From positions 434,001-498,000 of the forward strand of contig SAXG01000013.1 in assembly GCA_012932865.1 (NCBI GenBank): DNA of 64,000 bases. Direction: 5' to 3'. The stretch is from Amylostereum areolatum. Lineage: Eukaryota; Basidiomycota; Agaricomycetes; Russulales; Stereaceae. How positions within the stretch are numbered: position 1 is the stretch's first letter; each line of letters starts with the position of its first letter. Under the pieces are notes generated by a model. That model did no database searches. It saw only the letters and a program-made list of their open reading frames with translations, and was not told the DNA's origin. Positions 46,475 through 57,474 of the stretch are shown piece by piece. Position numbers and translations under genes: made by a program.

Positions 46475-49106
46475 TCAGTCGTCTTCCGTAAGGTCAATGC
46501 ACTCGTTCAACCTTCTCTTCATACGCTCCAACGTCTTACGGTCGCCCTGTATTTCTTCGGCATATTGCATCAGCGTAATCTTGCTGTGTTCAATCTCATC
46601 CTATTTGCACATTCAACCAAAGCGCTTTACAAAGGATAAGTATCGCTCGCACCTCAAGTTTATCCAACACTCCGATCTCATGTTGTACCCGATCGCGCTG
46701 CAAATTCTCCAGTTTCTTGCAGTTATCGGCCACGTCATCGTCCAAGCGTTTATACACCTTTTCTTTTCGCCTAAGATCGACCTCCATGTGCTGTATATCG
46801 TACTATGGTGCATTCGTTTTGGTCAACTTGAACGCTTAAAGCAATTCCAATGAAAAACGCAGCGTACCTTCAACTTGTTACAACCCCTAAAGGGACCGTT
46901 GCGATCCTGTGCTGTGTTGGGCTTTGTTTCTCCTTTGCAGTCCAGGCTGGGGATTGTTGCGTTCTTTCGGGTGGCAATGCGGATTCGCGTGAGCGTACAC
47001 ACACTGCTTGGCGGCAGACATACATACATCCGATTCAACCTTCGGTTCCCGAGAAGCTTGTTTAGACGACGACGCCTCTGCCTAACACGAACGATCGATG
47101 TGAGCCGGGAATGGCCAGAAGTTCGTGCGGGGAGTATGTACCTGGTGGGTTTGCACGTGGAAACCACCGAGGTTGTAGATATGTGGGTGGCGAGGTGGAG
47201 TCGGGCGAGGTAGAGGAGGCTGCGCAGGAGAAGGCACTCTTGGGGTCTACACCACAGGCTTAGAACTGACAATTGTTGTATGAAATAATCAAGGGCCAGG
47301 CCAATGTCCTACCTGCTCTGCGCGACCAACTTCTTCGGTACATGCCACATTCTGTGCATTGTCTGCATTAGCCCCTGGGTTTACCATCGGAGTCTTGACA
47401 CTGTCCCCGGTTTTTTTTGCTCGGGTTACTCGTATACTCTGAGCTTGAGGGAAGCTGATTCCCGGGTCAAATGTCAGTATACTGAGAATTCGGAAGGAGA
47501 GCAACCTACCGCTCTATGCTCGGCTTGTTCTGGATCTACGGGAGGGGGAGAAAGGTGCCGTACGCTAGCATATGACAAGCTCCTCCTCCAGAGTTCATCC
47601 GAAACTCCTAAACCTGGGCCCATAGCCGTGTCGTCATCTGGATTTCTAACAGTTATCTGCCGTGAAAAGTAGGTTACTCGAGACGTGTGGTAGGAAAACC
47701 TCGTCTGTACCGTTCTGTCAGAGCCTACGCTCGATCCGCGGAGGCTGCGAGCTTGAACTCCGATATGTGGCGACAACGCGGTGTTCTGTGTGCACCGATA
47801 TTATCCAACTGCGTGCAGGCACTGAAAATTCACCCACCTTTTTACATTCCCCACCAACCTTTGGCTTGAGCTTTTTGCGGGGCCGCTTGCGTTGCTGTCC
47901 TTGACCCTGATCTTCGGGAGGCGGAGTCCTCTTCTTCTTTCCTTTCTTACTTGGTGCCTCGTGTGGGGGGCTATCATAGCGTGGACTTCCCTTGGGATCC
48001 TGCACACCTCGCGCTGACTTTCGCCTCTGTGCGAAAGATAGTACAGAGGCTGCAAGTGCCGATTTCCCTTCACGTTTGGATTCATGACAGGCTGAATATT
48101 GAAGGGTGAGGGGAGTCTCGAGAACGCGAAAGACAAAACAGGTTATCACACCTCGGGTCGCGTAGCTGAAAAAGAAGGATGTGCAGGGGACCTCTGCGGT
48201 ATCCGGCTCTCTGGTGGTGTTATGTCCTATGTCGGCAGATTTCGGACGCCGTATTTTTGGACCTAGCCTGCGTATGCCGGAAGGAGTAAGCATCAGTCAC
48301 TGTCACCGCAGGAAACAAGTCTCTCACGATATGACCAGGTCTTGCTTGATATTGCAGTTTTCTGGAACAGACTCGACGAAAGATGGTGGGTCGACATCCA
48401 TTGGGACAACACCATTCATGGTGCCGCCACGAACGTCCCCGTCTTCAACCCCGTCTTCCCCGCCGTCTCCCTCGTCCATATCTTCTTTATCCTCAGCTTG
48501 GAACACCTCAACGAGGATTCCACCTATGCATTCAAGGTTTACAGCGCTGGCTGATGTGGCAGAGGATTCTGCCAGGCCGCATGAAAATAAGTCAGCAAGT
48601 CCTGCAGCTATAGGCGATGGCACGTACGTTTACGCAACTTACGAAACTGAAATGATCTGCAAGAATCACCGTTCCAACAGCCCTCAAGGATGAACTTGTT
48701 CAGCTTGGTATTCATTTCAAACACTTCAATGTGAACTTGATCGAAGTGGACGAACACTTGGCAGGCGAAGTTGCATGCCGGGGATTTCTCCACAACCACC
48801 TGCACAGTCTAGATGCCGGTGGGAGGGTATTTAGATGACTACAAGTGGTAGGAGATACACCGTACCTGCATTGCCTTGACATTGACAGAACCAAGTATGA
48901 GGTCCCCCATCTTCTGCGTGCGCATCTCGACGATGTTATAAAGATCAGCGAAGTCTTCATCAATTAGTAACGATATTGATATGCCATTGTATGCCAGCGT
49001 GTCGCGGGATCCCAGCTCTTTGTATTTTAGTCTAGTAAAGAATCAGATGAGCAGCGGTCATGAAGATAATCAGATTCACGAACAGCTTGTCGTCTCTCTC
49101 AAGCAT
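46475..49106 (-). CDS. DUF7918-like protein 5 with coiled coil and SIM-like end
   Basis: Minus-strand multi-exon gene. The first exon (MLERDDKL) splices to LKYKELGSRDTLAYNGISIS, LLIDEDFADLYNIVEMR, then ACNFACQVFVHFDQVHIEVF, NKFILEGCWNGDSCRSFQF, an acidic exon with GGILVEVFQAEDKEDMDEGD, RLGPKIRRP, TSFFFSYATR and a very basic stretch (KKGKKKRTPPPEDQG, RKRPRKKLKPK). The strand order resembles the DUF7918 core (IPQY, CYIP, DGR, FxFS, IEV, FRF), but it is divergent. The 3' end is coiled coil (LRRKEKVYKRLDDDVADNCK, LMQYAEEIQGDRKTLERM) and ends NECIDLTEDD. A tandem paralog is next to it. Not every exon join was resolved. Confidence 0.6.
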
Positions 49107-49424
49107 ATAGAATACCAGGAGAAGTGACGTTCGTGACGCGGGTTGTGGACGGTTGTCGTCGATGTTGCTTTTATGAGCATATTTCGCTTATCTATCTGGA
49201 TGAACGTGAGAAAGCGGAACCCACGGCACGACACTGGCGGCGGTAACTTCGAGTTGAGCTTCCTGATCTAGAACGTTGTGATAACCGAAGTCTCGACGCG
49301 GAGCGGCTGTCGTGAATCAATCGTCGATGTTGACGCCTACGCGGTGCGTGCATAGATGTGCAAGGACGAACACTGTATGAATGCATCGTAACATGACTGC
49401 AATTGTTGATACATAGCGCAGGAG
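49107..49424. other. Intergenic region between the two minus-strand paralogs
   Basis: Promoter of gene 5; nothing else recognised. Confidence 0.5.
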
Positions 49425-52125
49425 TCAGGTGTCTCCGGTGAGGTCAATGACCTCGGCCTGCTTCAGTTTGTTAATCTCCTCCGCTTTCTTAAAACGGCCC
49501 AACCTGTCATGCAATCGCTTCAAGCTCTCTTCGGCCTTCCGCACGCTGTTCTTGTCGTCCATCACCTGTTCCTCCTCGAGGAGAATTTTGCCCTATTTGC
49601 GCCGATGGTTACGCAGCGATGCAGACGATGTATAAGATGCGACACCTACTTTGAGAGTGATGATTTTATCTCCTAAGGTGATCGTGTCAGGTTCATCCGC
49701 ATCGCCGTTCTCGAAACTGCTCTGCATGCGCTCCAGCTTTTCCCGGTTCTTGCTTACACGTTTCTCTGCGTAGTCGATCTTCTCCTTCTTCGTTTCGATC
49801 TTGATCTGCTCCTGCCGACTTTTCATCTGTTACATGTCGATCGTCAGCCTGACACTTTAGACGTATGAAAGAATGCGGCCACGAGAAGCGTACAGTTAGA
49901 TCGTTAACATGACGTTCGAGTTCCGAATCAAATACGTCGGGCTTGATCTGAGGCTTGTGATCCTCGTCAAGAGCTGGAGCCAAATCTGTATCCTGGTTCG
50001 CCACCGACGGATGGATGAAAAAGGGATTACAGGATTGGATTCACGTAAATCGCACCGTTTCTATTTTCACCGTAGGGCTAGGGGCTGACCGTTGGGAACG
50101 GGAAGACTGCGTTGCTTTTCGCTGGTGACCGGCTCAACGAGTGATGAATTAAAAGAGTCGCACAAACGACGCACCCGATCATTGTTGCCTCGGAAACTCT
50201 GACGGTAAAACTGGGAGCCGATGGGAGGAAACTGACGGGGTCGAATTGGGCGAGGTTGAGGAGGTTGCTCGGGGGAAGACGGTCTTGGTGCCTATGCCTT
50301 ATGTTTAGGACAAACGCGAAAATATCAGGAATCCAGGAGTTCATTACCCGCGCTGCCTGGCCAAGATCTTCAGTCTGCGATGTATTGCGTCCATCGTCGG
50401 AACCTGGATTTCCGGTCACCTCCGTGTTGGGTTCAAATGTGTCGGTCGGCTGGCTCGCATGTTCGGAGGGTAGCTATTGGGCGTAGGTGAGCCTAATGCC
50501 ACAGGTGAGATCTGGAGGGAACCCACCAATTCGTCCTCTTCAGTCTGATCTACAGCGGGGTCTGCGGCACTAGCATACGACAAACTCCTTCTCTGCCAGT
50601 GCTCGTCGGACAGCCCTGTGCCGGACCTCGTGTTTATACCGGCATCCTGCATCAGCCAGTCAAACTGCAATACCAGCTGTGTTACCATAAAAAGTAGGTA
50701 AACAAACTTGTGGGATACAGTACCATTATGCTGGAGTTCATGCTGGACTCGCGGAGGCTGCATGATTGAAGGCGAATGTGTGGCGACATAATTAGGTCCT
50801 GGGCAGAAGGTGAGATCGTCAAGTAGCATTCAGTTTGCGCGAGCCCACTAACCTCTTCCATATCGTCAGGCTCGGAACGCGACACATGCCGTGACCGTTT
50901 GTCCTGATGCTCCAAATCGGGATCATCAGGAGGTGAACTTCTCCTCCTCTTCCCCATCTTCTTCTTCAGTGGCTTGTAGAAACTGATGGGACTATTACGG
51001 GAGGGTTGCCACTTGGCACTTTCGCCGTCTTGTAACTGGTGTTGACTCCGTGTGGAGGATCGGCGGTCGACCTTCACAGGTGTCGGAGACTTGCGATTCG
51101 CTTCATGACATGCTGAGGATCAAACACAGTACGGTTATGAGAGCTCATACCTGACTCAGGATAAGACACATACCTCGTGTTGCATAGTCGAAAAAAAATG
51201 CTATCCAAGGTTGCTCCGTGATCACGTCCGGCCCTTTCGTAGTATGTTCTCCCACTGCAATACGAGTCGGGGACTGGATTTCGGGACCCAGCCTACGCAC
51301 GATTGAAAGGATAAGTACAGCACCAAGTACGAAAAATGAAAGTCTTACGAGATAGACAGATCTTGTGCAAGGTTGAAGTCTGGAGGAACAGACTCGAAAA
51401 AGGAAAGAGGCTCATCCTCCTCCGAGTCATCATCACCAACTACAGTGGTATCCTCATCACATTCGCGGTCGTCTTCGTCCTCGTTTCCTTCAGGGTTGTC
51501 TTCAGCTTTGTATACCTCCACAAGAATTCCACCTATGCTGTCGACATCCGCGTCTGATAGCGTGTTAGAGGGATCCGCTAAGTCAAAGGAAGGCCGGTGA
51601 ACGACACAACTTTGGGCCACACAGTGGACATTGACAAATAAAACATACCATGGGTGCGCAGTTTGTGGAACCGGAACGACCTGCAGGAAGTGCCATCCCA
51701 ATGTCCCTCGAGGATGAATTTACTTAGTGTACTATCCATCTCAAAGGCGTCGACATAAACCTGGTCAATGTGGACCAAGACTTCACACGCAACCTTGCAG
51801 TCTTGCGCTTTCGCCACCGCTACCTGGACAGTCTAGAACAAGGTCAAGGGTAGAAATGAATAAGATCACACGAGCCTCGTTGTACCTGCATGGCCTCGAC
51901 ATCGACGAAACAAGTGATCACATTCTTACGTTTCTTGTAGTGCTTCTCCTTGATATCATAGAGGTCGGCGAACTGGCCGTCGACTAAAAGCGACACCGAC
52001 ACCCCTTCGTAGGTTAGTGTGTCCGCTGATTCTAGTTCCTTGCATTTCAGCCTGGAGGTGTCAGTCAACTAGACGCGAGTGAAGGAAACTGAGAGGACGC
52101 ACAGTTTGTCCTCTTCCTCGGGCAT
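49425..52125 (-). CDS. DUF7918-like protein 6 with coiled coil and SIM-like end
   Basis: Tandem paralog of the previous gene, same strand and plan. The first exon (MPEEEDKL) splices to LKCKELESADTLTYEGVSVS, LLVDGQFADLYDIKEKHYKK, NVITCFVDVEAMQ, then VACEVLVHIDQVYVDAFEM, SKFILEGHWDGTSCRSFRF, an acidic exon with IGGILVEVYKAEDNPEG, RLGPEIQSP, WIAFFFDYATR and a basic part (KKKMGKRRRSSPPDDPD). A region shared with gene 5 (RRSLSYAS) lies in the disordered middle. Coiled-coil exons follow (KKEKIDYAEKRVSKNREKLE, RKAEESLKRLHDRLGRFKK), and the end is AEVIDLTGDT. The gene spans 2.7 kb with about ten exons. Confidence 0.6.
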
Positions 52126-52707
52126 GTCGAGCGCATCAAACGGCAACGTCGATGGGGATGTACGAGGGGCGCGCCGGAGCCCGTGGCTGAATGCTTTATA
52201 TACCCATTTCACGGGGATGTCTGAAATGAATGTGAGAACCTGATTGTACGGGAGTAGGACGGAAGCTGCTGCTTATATCCAGTTTCTGGAAATCGTAGCC
52301 CGGGCTTCTTCGGTGCGAGACGGCGAACCCTCAACACTCGCAGTGTGGGGCTTGGACAGGTCGGCATGAGTGCGTGGAAAGATCTAGATAGATAGATCAT
52401 ATAAACCAATGTGGTAGCCGAAGGTACTGCAACGGGGAATAACGAGCGCGGAAGTGAAGAAAGAGTGGAAGGACTAAACCAAATTTTGAGAGGACGCCCG
52501 AAGGCGATGCACAAGACGAGGCGTGTGTAGGCGTGGTTATAGGTATGTATGGGACAGGTGGGATGCGATGAGAACGAGAGCGCGATAGGGATACAACATA
52601 TTGTCGAGGATCTAGTGTAGGGAGGGGGGGATATCCGGGGCCAAAGCAAATGGCAATTTTGGGCCTGCGAGCCTCCTCCACGCTGTACCGTCTGCGCGCG
52701 AAACCAA
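52126..52707. other. Intergenic region without recognised gene
   Basis: Promoter of gene 6 and 3' region of the proline-rich gene; nothing else recognised. Confidence 0.5.
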
Positions 52708-53532
52708 TCAGACGCGCTGGGGTGGGGAGAAAAGGGGCCAAGGGAGGGGAGCACGCCTGAGAAGGGGCGAGTCGGGGCCACGGCGGAAGGTGGGGGGCTC
52801 GGGCGTGCGACGAGCGTGTTCCCACACGAAGACGCGTGGGGAAACGCTGGGCGGGGGCGAGGGGGATAGGGAGAAGCTGTCTTCGTCGGTAAAGGAGCCG
52901 CGGGAACGAGCGTTGGGGGGTGTGCTCGGGCGGATGGGGACAGGAATGGGGATGATAGATGACGTGTGGACGACGAAGGGACGAGGTTCAGCCTCAAGAT
53001 CGCCGTCGTCGAGAATTTGGGCGGTCTCTACGCGTGCGCGACGCGAGTTCCAGTTCAAAGGTAGATCAGGAAGTAAGGGCACATCGCGAGGGCCGAGCGT
53101 CCCCCGGCCGGGAGTCTCTGTGGACCCGAGGAAGGCGCGACCGTTGTCCGACGCGGAGCGGGGACGCGTTGTGGACAGCGAGGACGCGACGGGGGGGACG
53201 CGTAGCGCGGAGAAGTGGAGATCGGGAGGAAGGTCGGTGTCATCCATGAGGATCTGCTCGTCGTTGGACGTCCAAGGAGAAGGAGGCCCTCCGCTGGCGA
53301 ACCCTTCGGAGGTGTCCGAACTCTCGATGGGCGAGGGCGGCTGGGGGCTGCCCAAGGGAGCCTCCCAGACGGCGTTCTCCCAGAATTCGTCGGAATCGGG
53401 GTCCCACTGGCTTGCGTAGGACCACGTCGGGAAGTCGGGCTCGGGTTTGCTGTTGACGGGGGCGGGGGCGGGAACGGGAACGGGGTTGGAGTTGGGGTTG
53501 GGGCGGTCGGAGGAAGGGAATGTGCGGCCCAT
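52708..53532 (-). CDS. Proline/serine-rich hypothetical protein
   Basis: Uninterrupted 275-codon frame from ATG at 53532 (MGRTFPSSDRP). The protein is disordered, with a PVPVPAPAP run, WDPDSDEFWENAVWEAP, DEQILMDDTDLPPDLHFSAL and PIPVPIRPSTPP. No domain recognised. An in-frame extension and a separate short upstream frame (MANDLAAAANLRRTMNEAV, 53620-53767) could be an additional first exon. GC-rich sequence also leaves long open frames in other phases, so coding status is moderately supported by the acidic/aromatic motifs and a clear start. Confidence 0.5.
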   Translation of the reverse strand: MGRTFPSSDRPNPNSNPVPVPAPAPVNSKPEPDFPTWSYASQWDPDSDEFWENAVWEAPLGSPQPPSPIESSDTSEGFASGGPPSPWTSNDEQILMDDTDLPPDLHFSALRVPPVASSLSTTRPRSASDNGRAFLGSTETPGRGTLGPRDVPLLPDLPLNWNSRRARVETAQILDDGDLEAEPRPFVVHTSSIIPIPVPIRPSTPPNARSRGSFTDEDSFSLSPSPPPSVSPRVFVWEHARRTPEPPTFRRGPDSPLLRRAPLPWPLFSPPQRV

Positions 53533-54007
53533 GTCTTTTTGATAGTCGTCAACGACGAGTGCGACAGCGACGGGGAGGGAGAGATATGTGTAAGGAGAGT
53601 GGGAGGCAGCTGGGCAAGGAAGAAGAGAGGAAATTGAAAACCTTGATCGACGCGTCAAGCGCCTCTTCCCCAGACCACGTGCTGATGTCGCTCGCTGCGG
53701 CGGTTCTCGAGACCGCCTCGTTCATTGTTCGCCGCAAGTTCGCCGCCGCCGCCAAGTCATTTGCCACTGCCTCATTGTTGCGTCTGTATTTACGACTTTG
53801 GCGATAACGCGATGTAATATAGCTCTTCTGATGTTTCCCACCTCTTAGTAAACTGAAATAGATTGATCACCCTCCAGCACTCCGCGAACATGGACGACGC
53901 TCCTTCAATGAAAACTTGTAGGGTCTGTCTGGATTCAGGTAACTTGACAAAATATCGCCAGAAAAACGGAACAGGCCATTCACTAAAGCTGGGGAAGCCA
54001 ACGGCAT
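53533..54007. other. Intergenic region with possible upstream exon
   Basis: Contains the short frame 53620-53767 noted with the proline-rich gene; otherwise nothing recognised. Confidence 0.4.
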
Positions 54008-55628
54008 TCATCCAAACCGCGCATCCCGCTTTCCGACCGATTCCACCATGGCCCACCGTCCTATCAGCTGTACCTTTTCCTCCTTCTCATGTTTCGCGCT
54101 GGACCACTCGCCCCCTTGATGCGGGCACATATTGTCAAAATCGGGCGCCTTCACGGTCGCTTCGCCGAGCCCGGCCTCTGGGACCAGAAGGACAGAGAGT
54201 GTGTCTTCGCCGTGGATGTCCGGCACACGAACTGGTCGGGGAAGGGGGGCCGAGGGAGATTCATGGAGGGTAAGAGCTGCGAAAGCATGTGGGGCGTCGG
54301 ACTGGGGGAGGTTAGAACTGGAACGGCCATTAGGGCCCATGGAGGTGGAGAGAGATCATTGTAGCTCACATGACCGTGTCTACGATCCGTTGAACGAAGG
54401 CTGGTGGAAGAAACCCGCGCCATGAGATATGTGTAAGGTCGCCGGTACGGGATGGTTGAGGAGGGGAGTAGACGGCTACGTAAGGATCTACACGATCGTT
54501 GGCTTGGAGTCTGGAGGAAAGGGACCTGTCAGTTAGCATTTGATGGACATAAACGAAGAAGAACAAACCGTTGTGCCCCCAGGATGGCCATCCCCACCCA
54601 CTCGAACAGCTCGCTCATTTCAGCGTTCCAGTCTTCCACGGCCTCGCCTTCGTCGACTTCCTCAGGTATATCAGCCCCAGGGTCGTCGATATCCATGTCC
54701 GCATCTGCGGCTCGCTTTTTGGCCGACCTGGATTTAACCTTGGCCTTCGTAGATGCGGAGGGACGCGAAGTGAAAGACGGGCAGGGAACATGGACGTTCG
54801 TGAGAGTGCGGATCGTGGGTTCGACGTCGTGGGTTTGGGAGCGAGAAGGAGAGAGTGGTCCAGATGCGACCTCTGCAGGGCCCTCAGTCAGAATATGAAC
54901 TGTATCGCAAAAAAGCGTACAGACCTGGTGACGACGTATGGAAGGCGAACTCCCAGTCCCCTAACCCTATCTCCTGGCGCGTTCTGTCCCATCGCGCGAA
55001 TGAATCTTGGATGAAGTCGACAGTCCGCGTCTTTTCCCCGGGTGAACGCGTACGTATGTTGCACACTTACCGGTTAGACAATATGAGGAGGCATAGAGCG
55101 GAACACTAAAAGAGATGTAACGCACGATACTGGGGCGGTATGCCGCGGAAGTGGTTGGACAGGTTCTCATCCGGTATACCGAGAGATTCGTGCACATCCT
55201 TGGATGCGTTGAGGGAAAGGGTACCGCGTGAAAAAGACCAAACGTCCGGGATAAAATTGGGCGTGCTTAGCGCATGTAAATCCCTGGACGGTGTGTTTGG
55301 TTAGATCATGGTAAGAAACCTCCCAAGATATCACGCACGAGGAATGCTGTTGGTCCAGCTCGCGCGCGGCGGCGAGGACCTCAGCGAGAGGGCCGCGAGA
55401 AGTGTGATATTGTGTTTTGAGAGCACGAAGGGCTTCAACAAGGAGTGCATTGGCTGTGAAAACGACGTCTATCTGGCTTCATGACAGAGAATGCGTCAGT
55501 AGGCTGTCCACGGATAAAGATGGTCAGCTACATGCCTGCTGGATAAACGGACGATCAAACGCCAATCTCCCGATCTTGGACGAGGGAAATAGTCCGGTCG
55601 ATACCATCGTCCCGCGTGGGCTGGTCAT
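54008..55628 (-). CDS. Putative RNase P/MRP subunit, RPP40-like
   Basis: Minus-strand multi-exon gene. Pieces in order: start MTSPRGTMVSTGLFPSSKIG at 55628, a helical exon (ANALLVEALRALKTQYHTS, EVLAAARELDQQH), DLHALSTPNFIPDVWSFSRG, TLSLNASKDVHESLGIPDEN, KTRTVDFIQDSFARWDRTRQ, GLGDWEFAFHTSSPG, an acidic exon ending MSELFEWVGMAILGAQ, then RLQANDRVDPYVAVYSPPQP, HISWRGFLPPAFVQRIVD, HAFAALTLHESPSAP and a C-terminal VKAPDFDNMCPHQGGEW. The LEW-G segment, the DPYV block and the KE-LG strand recall the RPP40 family, a protein of RNase P/MRP acting in tRNA processing. Not all joins were proven and the family call is tentative. Confidence 0.5.
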
Positions 55629-56103
55629 CGTGAAGTACGGTCGGGGAGAGAGCGAAAGTGCACGAAATAGACACGAGGCTCACAACGGCAAGTCGGAGTT
55701 TTGTCGGGGTTTCGAACCTGTAATCGATCTAAAAAACCTTTATTGATTACTGTTACCCTATATCTGCCCAGAAAAGTACACATCCCGACCATGCCGGGAG
55801 ATGCTAGCTATACACGGTAGGATCGGTCGGCCTGTTCGCTCCTTCTAGCAGCAGAGCCGGCAACATTTGAGATTTTTACCCAAGTCAGTGACCACGTGCC
55901 CGGAGCAAGAGCCGAGCCATCCCGCCGTCTCCGAAGCCTTCCCCGGATTCAAGACGATCTTGTCCTCCTCCGCATTTCATTTCTTGCTCGCCCTCCTTCG
56001 TAAAACCTTCGCCCTCTCAAATAAACTCGACAGACTCCTATCTCATGCGCCGCTTCCCTCGCAACACCTTCCATCCCCCAGCAACACACTGAACGACTTC
56101 ACA
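55629..56103. other. Divergent promoter region
   Basis: Lies between the RPP40-like gene (minus) and the XPA-fold gene (plus). No further feature recognised. Confidence 0.4.
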
Positions 56104-57080
56104 ATGCCCAAAGCTCAAGCAACTGTCCGCGCCGCAAGTTTCCAGGCCAGGAGCCGCGCACTTCGCTCTCCCATCGCACAGACTAGACGAGGACATGCTA
56201 GCTCCAGTACTACTCACAAGGACACCGACGACGACGCGGATTTCAAACACGCTCCCCCCCAACAGTCTCGTTCCACTGACCAAGCGTCCTCTACCTCCAA
56301 GACCGCATCTGCCTCTCAGTCCTTGAAGCGTACCTTCAAGGCCTCAAAGTCGTCTGCATCTGGAACCAGCCAGAAGGTTGTCCAGAAGCAGAAAGGCAAG
56401 GACGGAAAGCCCCCTCCCCAACCGGAGGAGGAATGGCCTGAGTCCGACCTCAGCATCCATACTACGGTGCGTTGCGCTCCGCATCTCGCATCCCTCTTCT
56501 GACAATCTATCATCAGATATCTGCAGGATACGCCAAGGACTGGTACAGGGTATGTTCTAGTTACGTCCTCTTCGCGCTCCAACCATTTAACGTGGGGTTT
56601 CGAAGCTCAACAAAGTCGACTTGTCTGTCCTCGAGTGCAGAGTGGTCGACGATCCCGACAGACCGAAGGACTATCGTCCTATGCACCTCTACAAAGCTCG
56701 CGAAGTCGAGCGGCAAGCTTGGAAGAAGCATGGTGGGCCCGCAGGCTGGAAGCGGTAGTGAGTACGGCCTTTAACCGTCCGGTCTCTTATGCTCAATTTC
56801 GTCATTAGCTTGGACAATCTACGCGAGAAATACAAGAAGAACCACCCGAACGGCAGATTCAAGGAGCCGAAATGGATCAAGTACAAATCTTGTGGCACCT
56901 GCGCCGGCCGCGTCTACGAGTCGAGCAGCGGGTATCATCGACGCGTTGCCAAATGTCGTGTCTGCATCGAGTAAGTGCTTGATCTATTGGAAACTACGAC
57001 TACCATCTTACGGTGCGGTTAGAGCGGAAGAGGACCGTTATGAGCGCTTCTATTGCATCTGTCCGTTTTGTGACTTATAG
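56104..57080 (+). CDS. XPA C-terminal-fold protein with Cys-rich tail
   Basis: Exons 56104-56466, 56517-56549, 56606-56757, 56809-56970 and 57023-57080 join in frame to 255 residues. The first ~115 residues are disordered and Ser/Lys-rich. The central part (about 125-205) resembles the XPA DNA-binding fold: DWYRLNKVDLSVLECRVV, MHLYKAREVERQAWKKHG, GPAGWKRYLDNLREKYKK. The C-terminus carries CGTCAGRVY, KCRVCIE and YCICPFCDL, three or four CxxC pairs that could bind zinc. It shares the LYxAREVExxAxxKHGGP signature with the gene at 41265-41931. It is probably a DNA-binding protein; the exact role is unknown. Confidence 0.7.
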
Positions 57081-57474
57081 GCTTGTGGTCTGTTCGACAC
57101 TCTATCTCGTCCTGATACACTACCGATACTCACTCTCTTTATTTTCCAGGCCTACGAATGGTTACCCCATAACGCACCACACTTTCCAACCATGATAGTA
57201 GGATCATACGTCTGACGCTCCGGAGAACGAGCTTGTCGTTGTAGCGCCATTTTGCGTACCATATTCTGCTGCTCGACACTATAATCAGCTATTGAAGCAA
57301 GTACAGTATAGTATTAATAACTATACTACAGAATAGCCAACACGGCCCGCATGCCAGAATAAATGAATGTGGTGCATGTCTAAAACCCAGCGCACCAGCC
57401 CGAAGGAACGAAGAAGAAATCCGTGGAGTGTATCAAAAGTGTATGAAGGTTTTGAAAGTAACCAAGCGAGCGTG
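57081..57474. other. Convergent gap
   Basis: 3' regions of two convergent genes; an AT-rich segment with TATAGTATTAATAACTATA near 57307 has dyad symmetry. Nothing else recognised. Confidence 0.4.
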
